From assembly GCF_020991275.1 (NCBI RefSeq), contig NZ_JAJLQY010000001.1, positions 186,001-250,000 of the forward strand: a stretch of 64,000 bases of DNA, in the 5' to 3' direction. How positions within the stretch are numbered: the first letter of the stretch is position 1; the number at the start of each line of letters is the position of its first letter. The translations under genes and the position numbers were made by a program. This DNA comes from Actinocorallia sp. API 0066 (GTDB lineage: Bacteria > Actinomycetota > Actinomycetes > Streptosporangiales > Streptosporangiaceae). This document shows, piece by piece, positions 32,480 through 41,552 of this stretch. A model generated the notes under the pieces. The model ran no database searches. It saw nothing but the letters and a program-made list of their open reading frames with translations, and was not told the DNA's origin.

Positions 32480-33388
32480 GTGACCACCGCCGGCCCGGTG
32501 CTGGGCCGTACCCGGCAACTGGCAAGTGATCTGTGGGAGATCTCCCGTCCAGGGCTCTTCCTTGTCTCGCTCGTCCCGTATTACGTCGGTTACCTGTTGG
32601 CGGGCGAGGAGCTCATCGGCCCCGCCACGGGCCTGGTCGGCCTCGTCGTCTGGGGGCCGCTCGTCTGGCTCGCGGTGCTGGCCATCAACGACGCCTACGA
32701 CCTGCCGGGCGACCTGCTCAACCCGCGCAAGAACACACCGCTCACCGCCGGCCGGATCTCCGAACGCGGAGCGAAGGCGGCCGCCTACTGCGCGGCGGCT
32801 CTCGCGATCGGGCTTTCCTTCGCCGTCCGCCCCGAGATGGCCCTGGCGACGTTCGGGTTCCTTCTCTGCGGCTGGGTTTACAGCGTGCCGCCGTTGAAGT
32901 GGAAGAACCGGCCAGGATTGGACGTGGTGTCCAATTGCATTCCGCTCGGTGTCTTCACCGTGATGGGCGGGTGGGCCACCGTCAAACCGCTGGACGGGTT
33001 CCCCTGGATCGTCGCGGGAGTGGTGCTCCTCGTCGAGATCGCCCTGTACACGCCGACGATGATCCCCGACATCGACAGCGACCGGGCGAGCGGCTACACC
33101 ACCATGGCCGTCAAGATCGGCGCCCGCCGCACGTACCTGCTCGGCTTCGCCTGCTGGACGGCGTTCTGGGTGGTGACGACGGTCATGGCCGCGCTGGGCG
33201 AGGTCTTCCCGTCCTGGATGGTCTGGTTCTGGGCCCCCTGCGCCCCGGTCTTCGTCTGGCTGTACCACCACGGCCTGGCCAAGGCCCGCGAGCCCAAGGA
33301 CATCGGCAAGGGCATGCTCCTCGTGGGCAAGCTCTTCCTTATCCCCTGCGTGGTCTTCGCCCTCGCTTACGTCGGCGTCATCGGCTGA
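32480..33388 (+). CDS. UbiA-family prenyltransferase
   Basis: 302-residue integral membrane protein with about nine hydrophobic helices. Both Asp-rich prenyl-diphosphate/Mg motifs are present: NDAYDLPGDLLNPRKNTPL (near residue 72) and DIDSDRASG (near 197). The family transfers polyprenyl chains to aromatic or lipid acceptors (menaquinone, heme O, chlorophyll-like side chains). The NDxxDxxxD form with PRKNTPL is close to the (bacterio)chlorophyll/homogentisate branch. The GTG at 32480 is preferred over the TTG at 32477 because GAGGTGA is then 6 nt away. The acceptor is unknown; no quinone-pathway genes are adjacent. The 3' end overlaps the convergent esterase by 11 bp. Confidence 0.9.
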   Translation: MTTAGPVLGRTRQLASDLWEISRPGLFLVSLVPYYVGYLLAGEELIGPATGLVGLVVWGPLVWLAVLAINDAYDLPGDLLNPRKNTPLTAGRISERGAKAAAYCAAALAIGLSFAVRPEMALATFGFLLCGWVYSVPPLKWKNRPGLDVVSNCIPLGVFTVMGGWATVKPLDGFPWIVAGVVLLVEIALYTPTMIPDIDSDRASGYTTMAVKIGARRTYLLGFACWTAFWVVTTVMAALGEVFPSWMVWFWAPCAPVFVWLYHHGLAKAREPKDIGKGMLLVGKLFLIPCVVFALAYVGVIG

Positions 33389-34406
33389 CCTTGGGGGCCT
33401 TGAGGTTCTTCATGATGGTCGGCCAGAGCTTGGCGGAGACCCGGCGCCAGGCGGGCCAGTTGTGCCGGCCGTCACCGTAGAGATCGGCGGTGTGGGGGAC
33501 CTTGAGGTCGCGCAGCCGCTTGCGGAACGCCTTGTTGGTGTCGCCCACGGCGCGTTCGCCTATCAGCCCGATGTCCAGCGGCCCGGCCTTCGGGTCGCCG
33601 GGGCCGGGACGGCCGGTGGTGCCGGAGGAGAAGAAGACGCGGACACCGCGCAGCTTCGGCGCCAGGTGGTAGGGGTCGTGGGCGCGCCAGTTGGCGATGT
33701 CGTGGACGGGGTCGCCGTAGATGTTCCAGGCGTCCTGGCCGTTGACGGCGGCGGTGATCGCGGTGCTGGCCTGGGAGCCGGGGCCGGTGAGCCACAGCGG
33801 GCCGCTCAGCGACGCGGCGTAGCGGAACAGGCCGCGGTGCCGCGCCGCGTACTTGAGCGAGCCCATGCCCCCGGCCGAGACGCCGATCGCGGCGCGCCGC
33901 TTGCCCGCCCGGTAGTTGCGCTCGACGAGCTGGACGACGTCGGCGGTGTGGAACGTCTCCCAGCGGGGATTGCCCCTCTTGCCCTTGTTGAACCAGTCCG
34001 TGTAGCTGCTGTTGGCGGCCTCCGGCATGACCACGATGACGTCGTACTTCGCCGCCCATGTGGCGATCCGCGTCTCGCGCGTCCACGACGTGTAGTCGTC
34101 GCGGCCGCCGTGGAACGCGTACAGCACGGGCCATGTCCGCTTGGCGTTCTTCCGCCACGTCTTCGGCAGCAGGATCCTTACCTTGACGCGTGAGTCGAGG
34201 TTCGGGGTCTGCACCGTGAGGTCGCGGCCGAGCTTGCCGAACCGCGTCTCCCTGACGATCTTCGCGCCGCTGTCGGCCGGCCGGAAGGCGGGCGCGCGGG
34301 CGGCGACGCGGTCGGGCGCGGCGGCCCCGGCGGGCAGGGCGAGCAGGGGTAGCGCGAGCGCCACCGCGGCCGGAAGCGGGAGACGACGGAGGTGTTCCCT
34401 TCTCAT
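33378..34406 (-). CDS. Secreted esterase, antigen-85/esterase-D-like
   Basis: 342 residues with a Sec signal peptide (LPLPAAVALALPLLALPAGA, cleavage after AAA). It has the esterase family (PF00756) layout: WPVLYAFHGGRDDYTSW, nucleophile elbow IGVSAGGMGS, and C-terminal His in GDGRHNWPAW. Enzymes of this group are extracellular acyltransferases or esterases, such as mycolyltransferases in mycobacteria; here an extracellular carboxylesterase is the safer call. Confidence 0.88.
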   Translation of the reverse strand: MRREHLRRLPLPAAVALALPLLALPAGAAAPDRVAARAPAFRPADSGAKIVRETRFGKLGRDLTVQTPNLDSRVKVRILLPKTWRKNAKRTWPVLYAFHGGRDDYTSWTRETRIATWAAKYDVIVVMPEAANSSYTDWFNKGKRGNPRWETFHTADVVQLVERNYRAGKRRAAIGVSAGGMGSLKYAARHRGLFRYAASLSGPLWLTGPGSQASTAITAAVNGQDAWNIYGDPVHDIANWRAHDPYHLAPKLRGVRVFFSSGTTGRPGPGDPKAGPLDIGLIGERAVGDTNKAFRKRLRDLKVPHTADLYGDGRHNWPAWRRVSAKLWPTIMKNLKAPKVSR

Positions 34407-34493
34407 TCCCCGCAGTGTGGATGATCCCCGGCCGGTGCGATACGCCCTGGGATGAGTGATACGTGATCGTCATTCCGCTCGAAGGTGCGTGGG

Positions 34494-34982
34494 TCACCTC
34501 CTGTAAGGCTCGTCTTTCAGGGCGGACCGGATGCCTTCGCGCAGCTCCGGGCCGTCGGTCTCGCCGTGCACCGCCACCGCGTGCGCCACGGCCGCCTCGA
34601 CGACCTCGTCCGGCGTGCCGGAGATCGCCAGCGAGCAGCCGACCTCGCTCGGCCAGGCCCGGCAGTCGACGGTCTTGCGGCCGGAGTCGCGCAGCTCGTG
34701 GACGGCCACCGTCTCCAGGTCGTGGAACACGACCGGCCCACGGGCGAGTTCGCGCACCTTCTCGGCGAACTCGTGCGTCTCGGGCAGGGCGGAGTTGTCC
34801 TTGGCGGCCACCTGGTCGGGGAACTCCACGAGGAGGCGGTAGTGGTCGGGGCGTCCGACGTCCTTGGCGACGGTCGTCCTGACGGCGGTCCGGCGGCCCT
34901 CGGTCCTGGCCGCCCACCCGTCGGCGAGCGCCTCCACCCGGGGCATCTGGGACGTCTCCAGTTCGACGATCTGCAGGAACAT
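34494..34982 (-). CDS. Two-domain protein: ABM-like barrel plus DUF1059
   Basis: 162 residues. Residues 1-95 resemble a dimeric alpha/beta-barrel (antibiotic biosynthesis monooxygenase-like: MFLQIVELETSQM, PDHYRLLVEFPDQVAAKDNS). Residues 105-160 are a DUF1059 domain (DCRAWPSEVGCSLAISGTP, VVEAAVAHAVAVHGETDG). The domains are usually separate proteins, so this looks like a fusion. Function unknown; DUF1059 proteins are small cytosolic proteins with two conserved Cys, seen here in DCRAW and VGCSL. Confidence 0.8.
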   Translation of the reverse strand: MFLQIVELETSQMPRVEALADGWAARTEGRRTAVRTTVAKDVGRPDHYRLLVEFPDQVAAKDNSALPETHEFAEKVRELARGPVVFHDLETVAVHELRDSGRKTVDCRAWPSEVGCSLAISGTPDEVVEAAVAHAVAVHGETDGPELREGIRSALKDEPYRR

Positions 34983-35044
34983 GGCTCGTCTCCCTTCGTC
35001 GTCGCTCGGTTACCACGATACGCCTGGCGGCCTCGGCGGGCGGA

Positions 35045-36118
35045 TCAGTAGAGGACGGGGCGGAAGCCGAGCTCGGAGGGGGCGAGGCCGTCCAGGAGGC
35101 GGTCGATGTGGACGAGGAGTTCGCCGTGGAGGGGCCAGTGGCCCGGGTCGTCGCGGAGGAGCCGTCCCAGGCGCTCCCGGTGTTGTCGTGCCTCCACGAG
35201 GAGCTCGTGTGTTGTTTGGCCGAGGCGTCGCCCTGACTCGGCGGAGGGCGCCGTAGCCGTGGCGGCGTACAGGGGGAGGGCACGCGAGAGGGTCCGTAGG
35301 GTCAGGCTCAGCTCTCCTCTGACGTCCGTCGCCCACATGTCGCTGCCCAGGCCGGAGCCGTCACGCAGGTGCAGGTAGGTGCGGTCGGCCATACAGCGGG
35401 CCAGGCCGCGGATCTTGATCGTGGCGGCCTCCAGGGTGCTCATCGCCGTCCGCAGCGGCGCCGACGGCCCGCCGATCCGCAGCGCGCGCGGGTTCAGCCG
35501 GGTGCTGTCGTCGGCCTCGCCGAGCCGCGCCGCGACGTCACGGGCCTTCTCCGACAGCCGCGCGGCCTGCCCCTGCCAGCGCGTGGTGTGCGCGTGGTCG
35601 GGCTCCAGGTGCAGGTCGTCGGCCAAATCCTCAAGGAACTGGCCCATGTCCATGGCGAGGCCGCGCAGCGCGTCCTCGGCCGGTTTCACCTTGACGGGCG
35701 CCGTCAGCAGCGTGCTCGCCAGGCCGACGCCCGCGCCGATGAGGGTCTCCACCACCCGGCCGAGCGCGGCGCTCTCGGTGGGCAGCCCGAGGATGAGCAT
35801 CGCGCTGATCGGCACTTCGAGCGTGTGGTCGCCGAGCCGGAACATCCTGCCGACGAGCAGCGCGAGCGCGATGACGAGGCCGAGCGTCCACCAGTGGAAC
35901 CCCAGCGGCCCGGCGATCAGCACCGCGAGCAGGACGCCCACCGTGACGCTCGCGATCCGCTGGATGGAGCTGGTGACCGTCTGGTAGGCGGTGACCTGGA
36001 CGATGAGCAGCGCGGTGAGCGGCGCCAGCAGCGGCGGCGGACCGGTGCGCAGCAGGTCCGCGACGAGGTAGGCCACCATCGCGGTGGCCACGAGGCGGAA
36101 GGCCGTGGCGAGCGTCAC
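35045..36118 (-). CDS. FUSC/aromatic-acid-exporter-like membrane protein
   Basis: 357 residues. The N-terminal 150 residues hold five to six hydrophobic helices with the family pattern (FRLVATAMVAYLVADLL, ALLIVQVTAYQTVTSSIQRI, LEVPISAMLILGL). A long cytoplasmic helical domain follows (LEDLADDLHLEPDHAHTTRW to the end). This is the architecture of the FUSC / ArAE family. Probably an efflux component; the substrate is unknown. Confidence 0.85.
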   Translation of the reverse strand: MTLATAFRLVATAMVAYLVADLLRTGPPPLLAPLTALLIVQVTAYQTVTSSIQRIASVTVGVLLAVLIAGPLGFHWWTLGLVIALALLVGRMFRLGDHTLEVPISAMLILGLPTESAALGRVVETLIGAGVGLASTLLTAPVKVKPAEDALRGLAMDMGQFLEDLADDLHLEPDHAHTTRWQGQAARLSEKARDVAARLGEADDSTRLNPRALRIGGPSAPLRTAMSTLEAATIKIRGLARCMADRTYLHLRDGSGLGSDMWATDVRGELSLTLRTLSRALPLYAATATAPSAESGRRLGQTTHELLVEARQHRERLGRLLRDDPGHWPLHGELLVHIDRLLDGLAPSELGFRPVLY

Positions 36119-36187
36119 CTCTTCTTGATAGGCGACCCGCGGTCAACGGGGCGTGCGCCGCCCGCCCAAGGTCCGGCAAAGGCGGAC

Positions 36188-37753
36188 CTAAACCCAGCTG
36201 TCCAGCCACATCCGCAGATGCCAGGAGTCGTACGGGATGTTCTGTGCGGTGAGCACCGGGTACAGGAACCAGAAGTTCAGCAGCACCAGCAGCAGGTAGG
36301 AGCCCGCCACGATCGACCCGGCGACGCGCCGGGACCGGGGCGGCCCGTGCGGCGGCCCGATGATCAGCCCGAGCGTCATGACGATCGCCAGGATCAGGAA
36401 CGGCAGCCCCGGCAGCGCGTAGAACATGAACATGGTCCGGTCGCCGAAGGCCGACGGGAACCACGACAGCCAGCCCGCCCCGTACCCGACGAGGATCGCG
36501 CCCGCGCGCCAGTCCCGGGTCGTCATCCACAGCACCACCATGATCGCCAGCGCGGCGATGCCGATCCACCAGATCGCGGGGGTGCCGATGCCGAGGATCT
36601 CCCGCGAGCACTTCGCCGCGCCGCAGCCGGGCGTCTTGTCGTCGTAGAAGAACGCGACGGGACGGCGCAGGATCGGCCAGTCCCACGGCCACGACTGGTA
36701 GGGGTGCGCGTCGGAGAGCCCGTTGTGGAAGTCGAGGATCTGCTTGTGGTAGCGGATGAGGTCGGGCGTGCCCTCGAACGGGCGTAGCAGGACGTTGGCG
36801 GAGGGCACTCCGCGTCCCCACCCTCCCTTGGTGAGGAGCCAGCCCATCCACGTCGTCCAGTAGGCGATGAGCGGAAGGACCATGAGCCCGAGCACCGTGG
36901 AGACGCCGTCGCGTAGGGCGGCGCCCGCGTAGGGCAGTTGGACCTGGGCGGCCCGGCGCGCCGACATGTCCCAGATGAACACCAGCACGACGAAGGCGAG
37001 GAGGAACGGGGCAGCCGACCACTTGACGCCGGCGGCCAGGCCGAAGCACACGCCCGCCGCGTACCGCCAGGGGTGGCCGAGCATCGGGCCGTAGGAGAGC
37101 GTCGCCTTGGGGTCGCTGTCCACCCTGCGGGACAGCCTGCCGCGCGCCTGGTCGCGGTCGGCGACGAGGCAGGCGAACCCGGCGAGGATCCAGAACATGA
37201 GGAAGATGTCCAGGAGCGCGGACCTGCTTGTCACCAGGTGGAGGCCGTCGAGGGCGAGCAGGAACCCTGCGGCGCAGCCGAGCAGCGTGTTGCCCGTCAT
37301 CCGCCTTGCGACCCGGCACAGGATGAGTACCGACAGCGTCCCGATGAGCGCCGCCATGAAGCGCCACCCGAACGGGGTGACCTGGAAGAGCGCCTCGCCG
37401 AGCCCGATCATCCACTTCCCGAACGGCGGGTGGGCGATGAACGCGCCGCCGTCGGTGATCATCTGCTCCGGTTTGCCCTCCATGAAGAGCTTGTCGGCGA
37501 GGTCCTCGGGCTCACCGATGACCGAGTGCTCGTAGCCGAACCGCCAAAGCGACCACGCGTCCTTGGCGTAGTACTTCTCGTCGAAGACGATCTCGTGGGG
37601 CACGCCGAGCCTGTCGAACCGCAGGAACCCCGCGAAGGCCGTCACCACAAGGGGCAGCAGCCACCCCCACAGCCTGCTCCCCGGCACCTCGGGCGCCAGT
37701 CTCTCCCGTACCGACGGCCGCCCGTCGACGGCCCGAACCTGGGTCACAGCCAT
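36188..37753 (-). CDS. Protein O-mannosyltransferase (PMT family, GT39)
   Basis: 521 residues, about 11 membrane helices. The first extracytoplasmic loop carries the catalytic acidic motif VFDEKYYAKDAW, and HPPFGKWMIGLGE is a strongly conserved PMT segment. Further signatures are RFMAALIGTLSVL and ALDGLHLVTSRSALLDIFLMFW. The enzyme moves mannose from polyprenyl-phosphate-mannose to Ser/Thr of secreted proteins, coupled to Sec export. The ATG at 37753 gives the usual short cytosolic N-terminus. It is divergent from rsmI, an arrangement I recall as conserved in actinobacteria. Confidence 0.93.
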   Translation of the reverse strand: MAVTQVRAVDGRPSVRERLAPEVPGSRLWGWLLPLVVTAFAGFLRFDRLGVPHEIVFDEKYYAKDAWSLWRFGYEHSVIGEPEDLADKLFMEGKPEQMITDGGAFIAHPPFGKWMIGLGEALFQVTPFGWRFMAALIGTLSVLILCRVARRMTGNTLLGCAAGFLLALDGLHLVTSRSALLDIFLMFWILAGFACLVADRDQARGRLSRRVDSDPKATLSYGPMLGHPWRYAAGVCFGLAAGVKWSAAPFLLAFVVLVFIWDMSARRAAQVQLPYAGAALRDGVSTVLGLMVLPLIAYWTTWMGWLLTKGGWGRGVPSANVLLRPFEGTPDLIRYHKQILDFHNGLSDAHPYQSWPWDWPILRRPVAFFYDDKTPGCGAAKCSREILGIGTPAIWWIGIAALAIMVVLWMTTRDWRAGAILVGYGAGWLSWFPSAFGDRTMFMFYALPGLPFLILAIVMTLGLIIGPPHGPPRSRRVAGSIVAGSYLLLVLLNFWFLYPVLTAQNIPYDSWHLRMWLDSWV

Positions 37754-37812
37754 CCCGACATCGTAGGGTCTTCCCGCCCGGCGGGCGTCCCGGCGGGTGG
37801 GAGGATGGGGGC

Positions 37813-38646
37813 GTGACGGGGACGTTGATTCTGGCGGCGGCGCCCATCGGGCGGGTCGAGGACGCATCGGTGCGGTTCCGGGAGGTGCTGGGCGACGCGG
37901 GCGTGGTGGCGGCGGAGGACACGCGGCGGCTGCGGCGGCTGGCGGGCGAGCTGGGGGTGGCGATCTCCGGCCGGGTGGTGTCGTACTACGACCAGAACGA
38001 GAAGGCGCGGGCCGCCGAGCTGGTCGGGGAGCTGCTCGCCGGAATCGACGTGCTCGTGGTGACGGACGCCGGTATGCCCGGTGTGTCGGATCCGGGCTAC
38101 CGGCTTGTGGTGGCGGCGGTGGAGGCGGACGTGCCGGTGACGGTCGTGCCGGGGCCGTCGGCGGTGACGACGGCGCTGGTGCTCTCCGGCCTGCCGACCG
38201 ACAGGTTCTGTTTTGAGGGGTTCCTCCCGCGCAAGCCGGGGGAGCGCGCCGCCCGCCTCGACGAGCTGGCGAACGAACCGAGGACCATGGTCTTCTTCGA
38301 GGCCCCGCACCGGCTCTCCGCGGCCCTGGAGGCCCTCGTGACGGCCTTCGGGCCCGACCGGCGGGCCGCGGTGTGCCGGGAGCTCACCAAGACCTACGAG
38401 GAGACCCGTCGGGGCGGCCTCGCCGAGCTGGCGGCCTGGGCGGCGGACGGCGTCAAGGGCGAGATCACCCTCGTGGTCGCCGGGGCGCCGCCGCGCGCGG
38501 TGCTGACGGACCCGGCCGAGCTGGCCGAGGCGGTCTTCACCCGCGAGGCGGCCGGGGTGGCGCGTAGGGACGCCATCGGGGAGATCGCAAAAGAGAACGG
38601 CGTGCCCAAGAAGGTCGTCTACAACGCGGTGCTCGCCGCCAAGTGA
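37813..38646 (+). CDS. rsmI: 16S rRNA (cytidine1402-2'-O)-methyltransferase RsmI
   Basis: 277 residues of the TP-methylase fold. The start TLILAAAPIGRVEDASVR replaces the usual ATPIGN, followed by AAEDTRR, SYYDQNEKAR, VVTDAGMPGVSDPGYRLV and PGPSAVTTALVLSGLPTDRF, all diagnostic. EAPHRL and the CRELTKTYEE stretch complete the pattern. It methylates the ribose of C1402 in the P site of the ribosome. The start is GTG with GGGAGG upstream. The 3' end overlaps the convergent glycosyltransferase by 28 bp. Confidence 0.95.
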   Translation: MTGTLILAAAPIGRVEDASVRFREVLGDAGVVAAEDTRRLRRLAGELGVAISGRVVSYYDQNEKARAAELVGELLAGIDVLVVTDAGMPGVSDPGYRLVVAAVEADVPVTVVPGPSAVTTALVLSGLPTDRFCFEGFLPRKPGERAARLDELANEPRTMVFFEAPHRLSAALEALVTAFGPDRRAAVCRELTKTYEETRRGGLAELAAWAADGVKGEITLVVAGAPPRAVLTDPAELAEAVFTREAAGVARRDAIGEIAKENGVPKKVVYNAVLAAK

Positions 38647-40055
38647 CGCTCGGATTCGTCGGCTGAACTCCGCCGACGCCGGGTGAAGGCGTACCCGGCC
38701 GCCAACGCCGCCACGGGGGTCGCGGTGACGACGTACCGGTGGTCGAAGTCCACGGTGAGCGGCGGGAACGCGAGCAGCACCACGGCCACCGCCCACGGCA
38801 GCCCCGGAAACACCCGCCTGCGCGCGAGCAGGATGAGCGGAAGCAGCAGGACGACAGCCAACAGCGGCCCCCGGACGCTCACCACCGCCTGGTAGCCCCG
38901 GATCAGCGTCGCCCACGGGTCCACCACCGACGTCCGGTGTGCGGCGGAAGGGTCGTAGGCCGCTATGACGTCCGCAGGGGTGCCGCCGCCGAGCACGGGC
39001 CAGGTCGGCAGCGCGTCGGGACGGGTGGGGAAGTCGTACTTGCGGGCCGTCGCCGGGGTCGGGTGGTCGCCGTGGTGCCAGCCGAACGTCCGGATGAAGA
39101 GGTCGTGTCCGACGGTTCCGGCGTAGTCGAGCGGCTGGGCGGCGATCGCCTCCAGCGCGAACCGCTGCGCGTCGGCGTTCACCCGGGGGTCGAACGGCGC
39201 GCCGTAGGTCCAGCCGATCGGTGAGGCGGCGTCCCACACCTGGGACGAGGAAGCCTTGCGCGTCGCGGGCGGCCCGGCCGGGCACAGGTACCGCAGTTCC
39301 GGTGAGATCCGGTCGCAGTGGACGAACGCCGCGGTCCGCCCCCACAGGAACACACCGTCCGTCGCGGTCAGCGCGTACCGGTCGTTCTCGGCGTGGAACC
39401 AGACCGCGTAGCCGCCGAGCGGAAGCAGCCCCGCCAAGGCGACGGCTCCGAGCGCGCGCAGACGGTCTCGCCCGCGCCCGTCCGAGAGCCACCGGAAGCC
39501 GAGCCACACAAGGACGATCCCCAGGACGGGCAGCCCGATCGTCCGTGTCATCGTCGCCGCCGCGAGGGACAACCCTGCGAGCGCCTGCCACGGCAGACCC
39601 AGGCCGGGCCACAACAGGATCGTCAGAGCAGCGACGAGAAGGAACAGGAACAACGTGTCCGAAAGGAGGAGCGTCTCCAACTCGATGACGTCGCCGTCCA
39701 GCAGGATCGCCGACGCCGCCAATGCCGCGCCCCATCCGGGCAGCCCGCGCCGTCGCAGCAGCGCGTACACCAGGACGCCCGTAAGCAGCCCGAGCAGGTG
39801 TTGCGCCGCCACCACCGCGCCGACGCTCCCGAGCGGCTTCAGCGCCCACAGGAACAGCCCGTACCCCACCGGGCGGATCGGATGGGCGAACGGCGAGAGC
39901 GCGATCTGGAGGTAGTCGAAGGAGTCGTTGAACCACAGCCCCGGCCGGTAGCCCGCCTGGGCGACAAGACGGGCGAGCGCGCCGAGCGCCAGCGCGCTGA
40001 CGAGCCACGGATGGGCCCGCAGGAGCCTTCCGACCTGCGAGAATCTCTCGGTCAC
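38619..40055 (-). CDS. Polytopic membrane glycosyltransferase-like protein (GT-C type), paralogue of 41553-43109
   Basis: 478 residues, around ten hydrophobic helices. The first loop after helix 1 has PGLWFNDSFDYLQIALSPFAHPIRPVGYGLFLW, whose acidic DSFDY resembles the catalytic Asp loop of GT-C enzymes. LLDGDVIELETLLLSDTLFL, MTRTIGLPVL and ALTATDGVFLWGRTAAFVHCD follow. Each block has a close match in the gene at 41553, so the two are paralogues flanking a GT2 gene. The GTG at 40055 has GAGGGG 5 nt upstream; longer in-frame extensions run antisense through the GT2 gene and are artefacts. It probably transfers a sugar from polyprenyl-phosphate made by the GT2 enzyme to an envelope acceptor. Confidence 0.78.
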   Translation of the reverse strand: MTERFSQVGRLLRAHPWLVSALALGALARLVAQAGYRPGLWFNDSFDYLQIALSPFAHPIRPVGYGLFLWALKPLGSVGAVVAAQHLLGLLTGVLVYALLRRRGLPGWGAALAASAILLDGDVIELETLLLSDTLFLFLLVAALTILLWPGLGLPWQALAGLSLAAATMTRTIGLPVLGIVLVWLGFRWLSDGRGRDRLRALGAVALAGLLPLGGYAVWFHAENDRYALTATDGVFLWGRTAAFVHCDRISPELRYLCPAGPPATRKASSSQVWDAASPIGWTYGAPFDPRVNADAQRFALEAIAAQPLDYAGTVGHDLFIRTFGWHHGDHPTPATARKYDFPTRPDALPTWPVLGGGTPADVIAAYDPSAAHRTSVVDPWATLIRGYQAVVSVRGPLLAVVLLLPLILLARRRVFPGLPWAVAVVLLAFPPLTVDFDHRYVVTATPVAALAAGYAFTRRRRSSADESERHLAASTAL

Positions 40056-40223
40056 GGACACCCCTCGGACACCGGGCGGCGACACCCGTATTGTTGGTTC
40101 CTTCCATCCGTCTTCGACGGGTCCGCGACACCGGGTGTCGCGGTTGGGGGAAAACCCCGCCTCGGGACCGGACAACCGGCACCATAACCAACCTGGCCGC
40201 TTTCTACAGCAGGGAGCCGTTCC

Positions 40224-41474
40224 ATGGAGTTGTCCGTGGTCATGCCGTGCCTCAACGAGGCCGAGACCGTGGAGACGTGTGTCCGCAAGGCAGTGGCTTT
40301 CCTCGCCGAGCACGGGATCGACGGTGAGGTCGTCATCGCCGACAACGGCTCGACCGACGGCTCCCAGGCGCTCGCCGAGGCCGCCGGGGCGCGAGTGGTG
40401 CCCGTGGCGCTGAAGGGGTACGGCAACGCGCTCATGGGCGGGATCAGGGCCGCGCGCGGCACCTACGTCATCATGGGCGACGCCGACGACTCCTACGACT
40501 TCACGAACCTCATGCCGTTCGTCACCGAGCTGCGCGCGGGCGCCGACCTGGTGATGGGCAACCGGTTCGAGGGCGGGATCGAGCCGGGCGCGATGCCGCC
40601 GCTGCACCGCTACCTGGGCAACCCGGTGCTGTCGTTCGTCGGAAGGCTGTTCTTCGGCTCCAAGATCGGCGACTTCCACTGCGGGCTGCGCGGGTTCCGC
40701 CGCGACACCGCGCTGGCGCTCGGCCTCCAGTCGTCGGGCATGGAGTTCGCGTCGGAGATGGTCGTCAAGATGACACTCGCCGACGCGCGGATCGCCGAGG
40801 TGCCGACGACGCTCAAGCCGGACGGCAGGTCGCGCGCCCCGCACCTCAACACCTGGCGCGACGGCTGGCGCCACCTGCGGTTCCTGCTGCTGTACAGCCC
40901 GCGCTGGCTGTTCCTCATCCCCGGCGTCGTGCTCATGACGCTCGGCCTTGTGGCGGGTGTCGCGCTGGCCATCACGCCGATCGACATCAGGGGCGTCGTC
41001 TTCGACGTGGACACGCTCGTGGGCGCGTCGGCCGCTGTCGTCATCGGCTTCCAGGCCGTCGTCTTCTCGCTGCTGACGAAGGCGTACGGCGTCACCGAAG
41101 GGTTCCTGCGGCCGGACAAGCGGTCGGCCTGGCTGCTGGAGAAGTGGAGCTTCGAGAAGGGGCTCATCAGCGGCGGCCTCCTGGCCGTCGCGGGCCTCGT
41201 CGGTGTCGCGTTCTCGGTGGTGCACTGGCACGGCGCCCAGTTCGGCGAGCTGAACGCGCGCGAGACGCTGCGCATGGTCGTGCCCTCGGCGACGGCCCTC
41301 ATGATGAGCTGCCAGCTCATCCTGGGCACGGCGTTCCTGTCGATCCTGGGCATCCGGCGCTCCAGCCACCCCGGCACCGACTCGCACGCGCACGAGGAAC
41401 TCACCCTCGCCGACGCCGCCGTGCCGGGCCAGCGGGAGACCCCGGAGACCGACCTGCACCGTACGTTGCGGTAA
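40224..41474 (+). CDS. GT2 glycosyltransferase, polyprenyl-phosphate-sugar synthase-like
   Basis: 416 residues. The N-terminal 230 residues are a GT-A domain: LSVVMPCLNEAETVETCV, EVVIADNGSTDGS, YVIMGDADDSYDFTNL (DxD-like) and GDFHCGLRGFRRD. Four hydrophobic helices follow (about 228-250, 262-285, 310-335, 345-365). This is the layout of dolichyl-phosphate-mannose/undecaprenyl-phosphate-glucose synthase relatives with a C-terminal membrane anchor. Such enzymes load sugar onto polyprenyl phosphate for GT-C enzymes, and two GT-C-like paralogues flank this gene. GGAG lies 7 nt before the ATG. Confidence 0.9.
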   Translation: MELSVVMPCLNEAETVETCVRKAVAFLAEHGIDGEVVIADNGSTDGSQALAEAAGARVVPVALKGYGNALMGGIRAARGTYVIMGDADDSYDFTNLMPFVTELRAGADLVMGNRFEGGIEPGAMPPLHRYLGNPVLSFVGRLFFGSKIGDFHCGLRGFRRDTALALGLQSSGMEFASEMVVKMTLADARIAEVPTTLKPDGRSRAPHLNTWRDGWRHLRFLLLYSPRWLFLIPGVVLMTLGLVAGVALAITPIDIRGVVFDVDTLVGASAAVVIGFQAVVFSLLTKAYGVTEGFLRPDKRSAWLLEKWSFEKGLISGGLLAVAGLVGVAFSVVHWHGAQFGELNARETLRMVVPSATALMMSCQLILGTAFLSILGIRRSSHPGTDSHAHEELTLADAAVPGQRETPETDLHRTLR

Positions 41475-41552
41475 TACTGCGATACGACTGCGTTAGAACA
41501 ACAAAGTTCACTTCCCGGATGGGAAGTGGACGCCTTACGGGACAGTGAGCCG

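Noticed and set aside
40056-41459. N-terminal extension of the membrane glycosyltransferase at 38619-40055
   Set aside because: The extension lies antisense to the GT2 gene and has no membrane-protein character. GTG 40055 has a good ribosome site.
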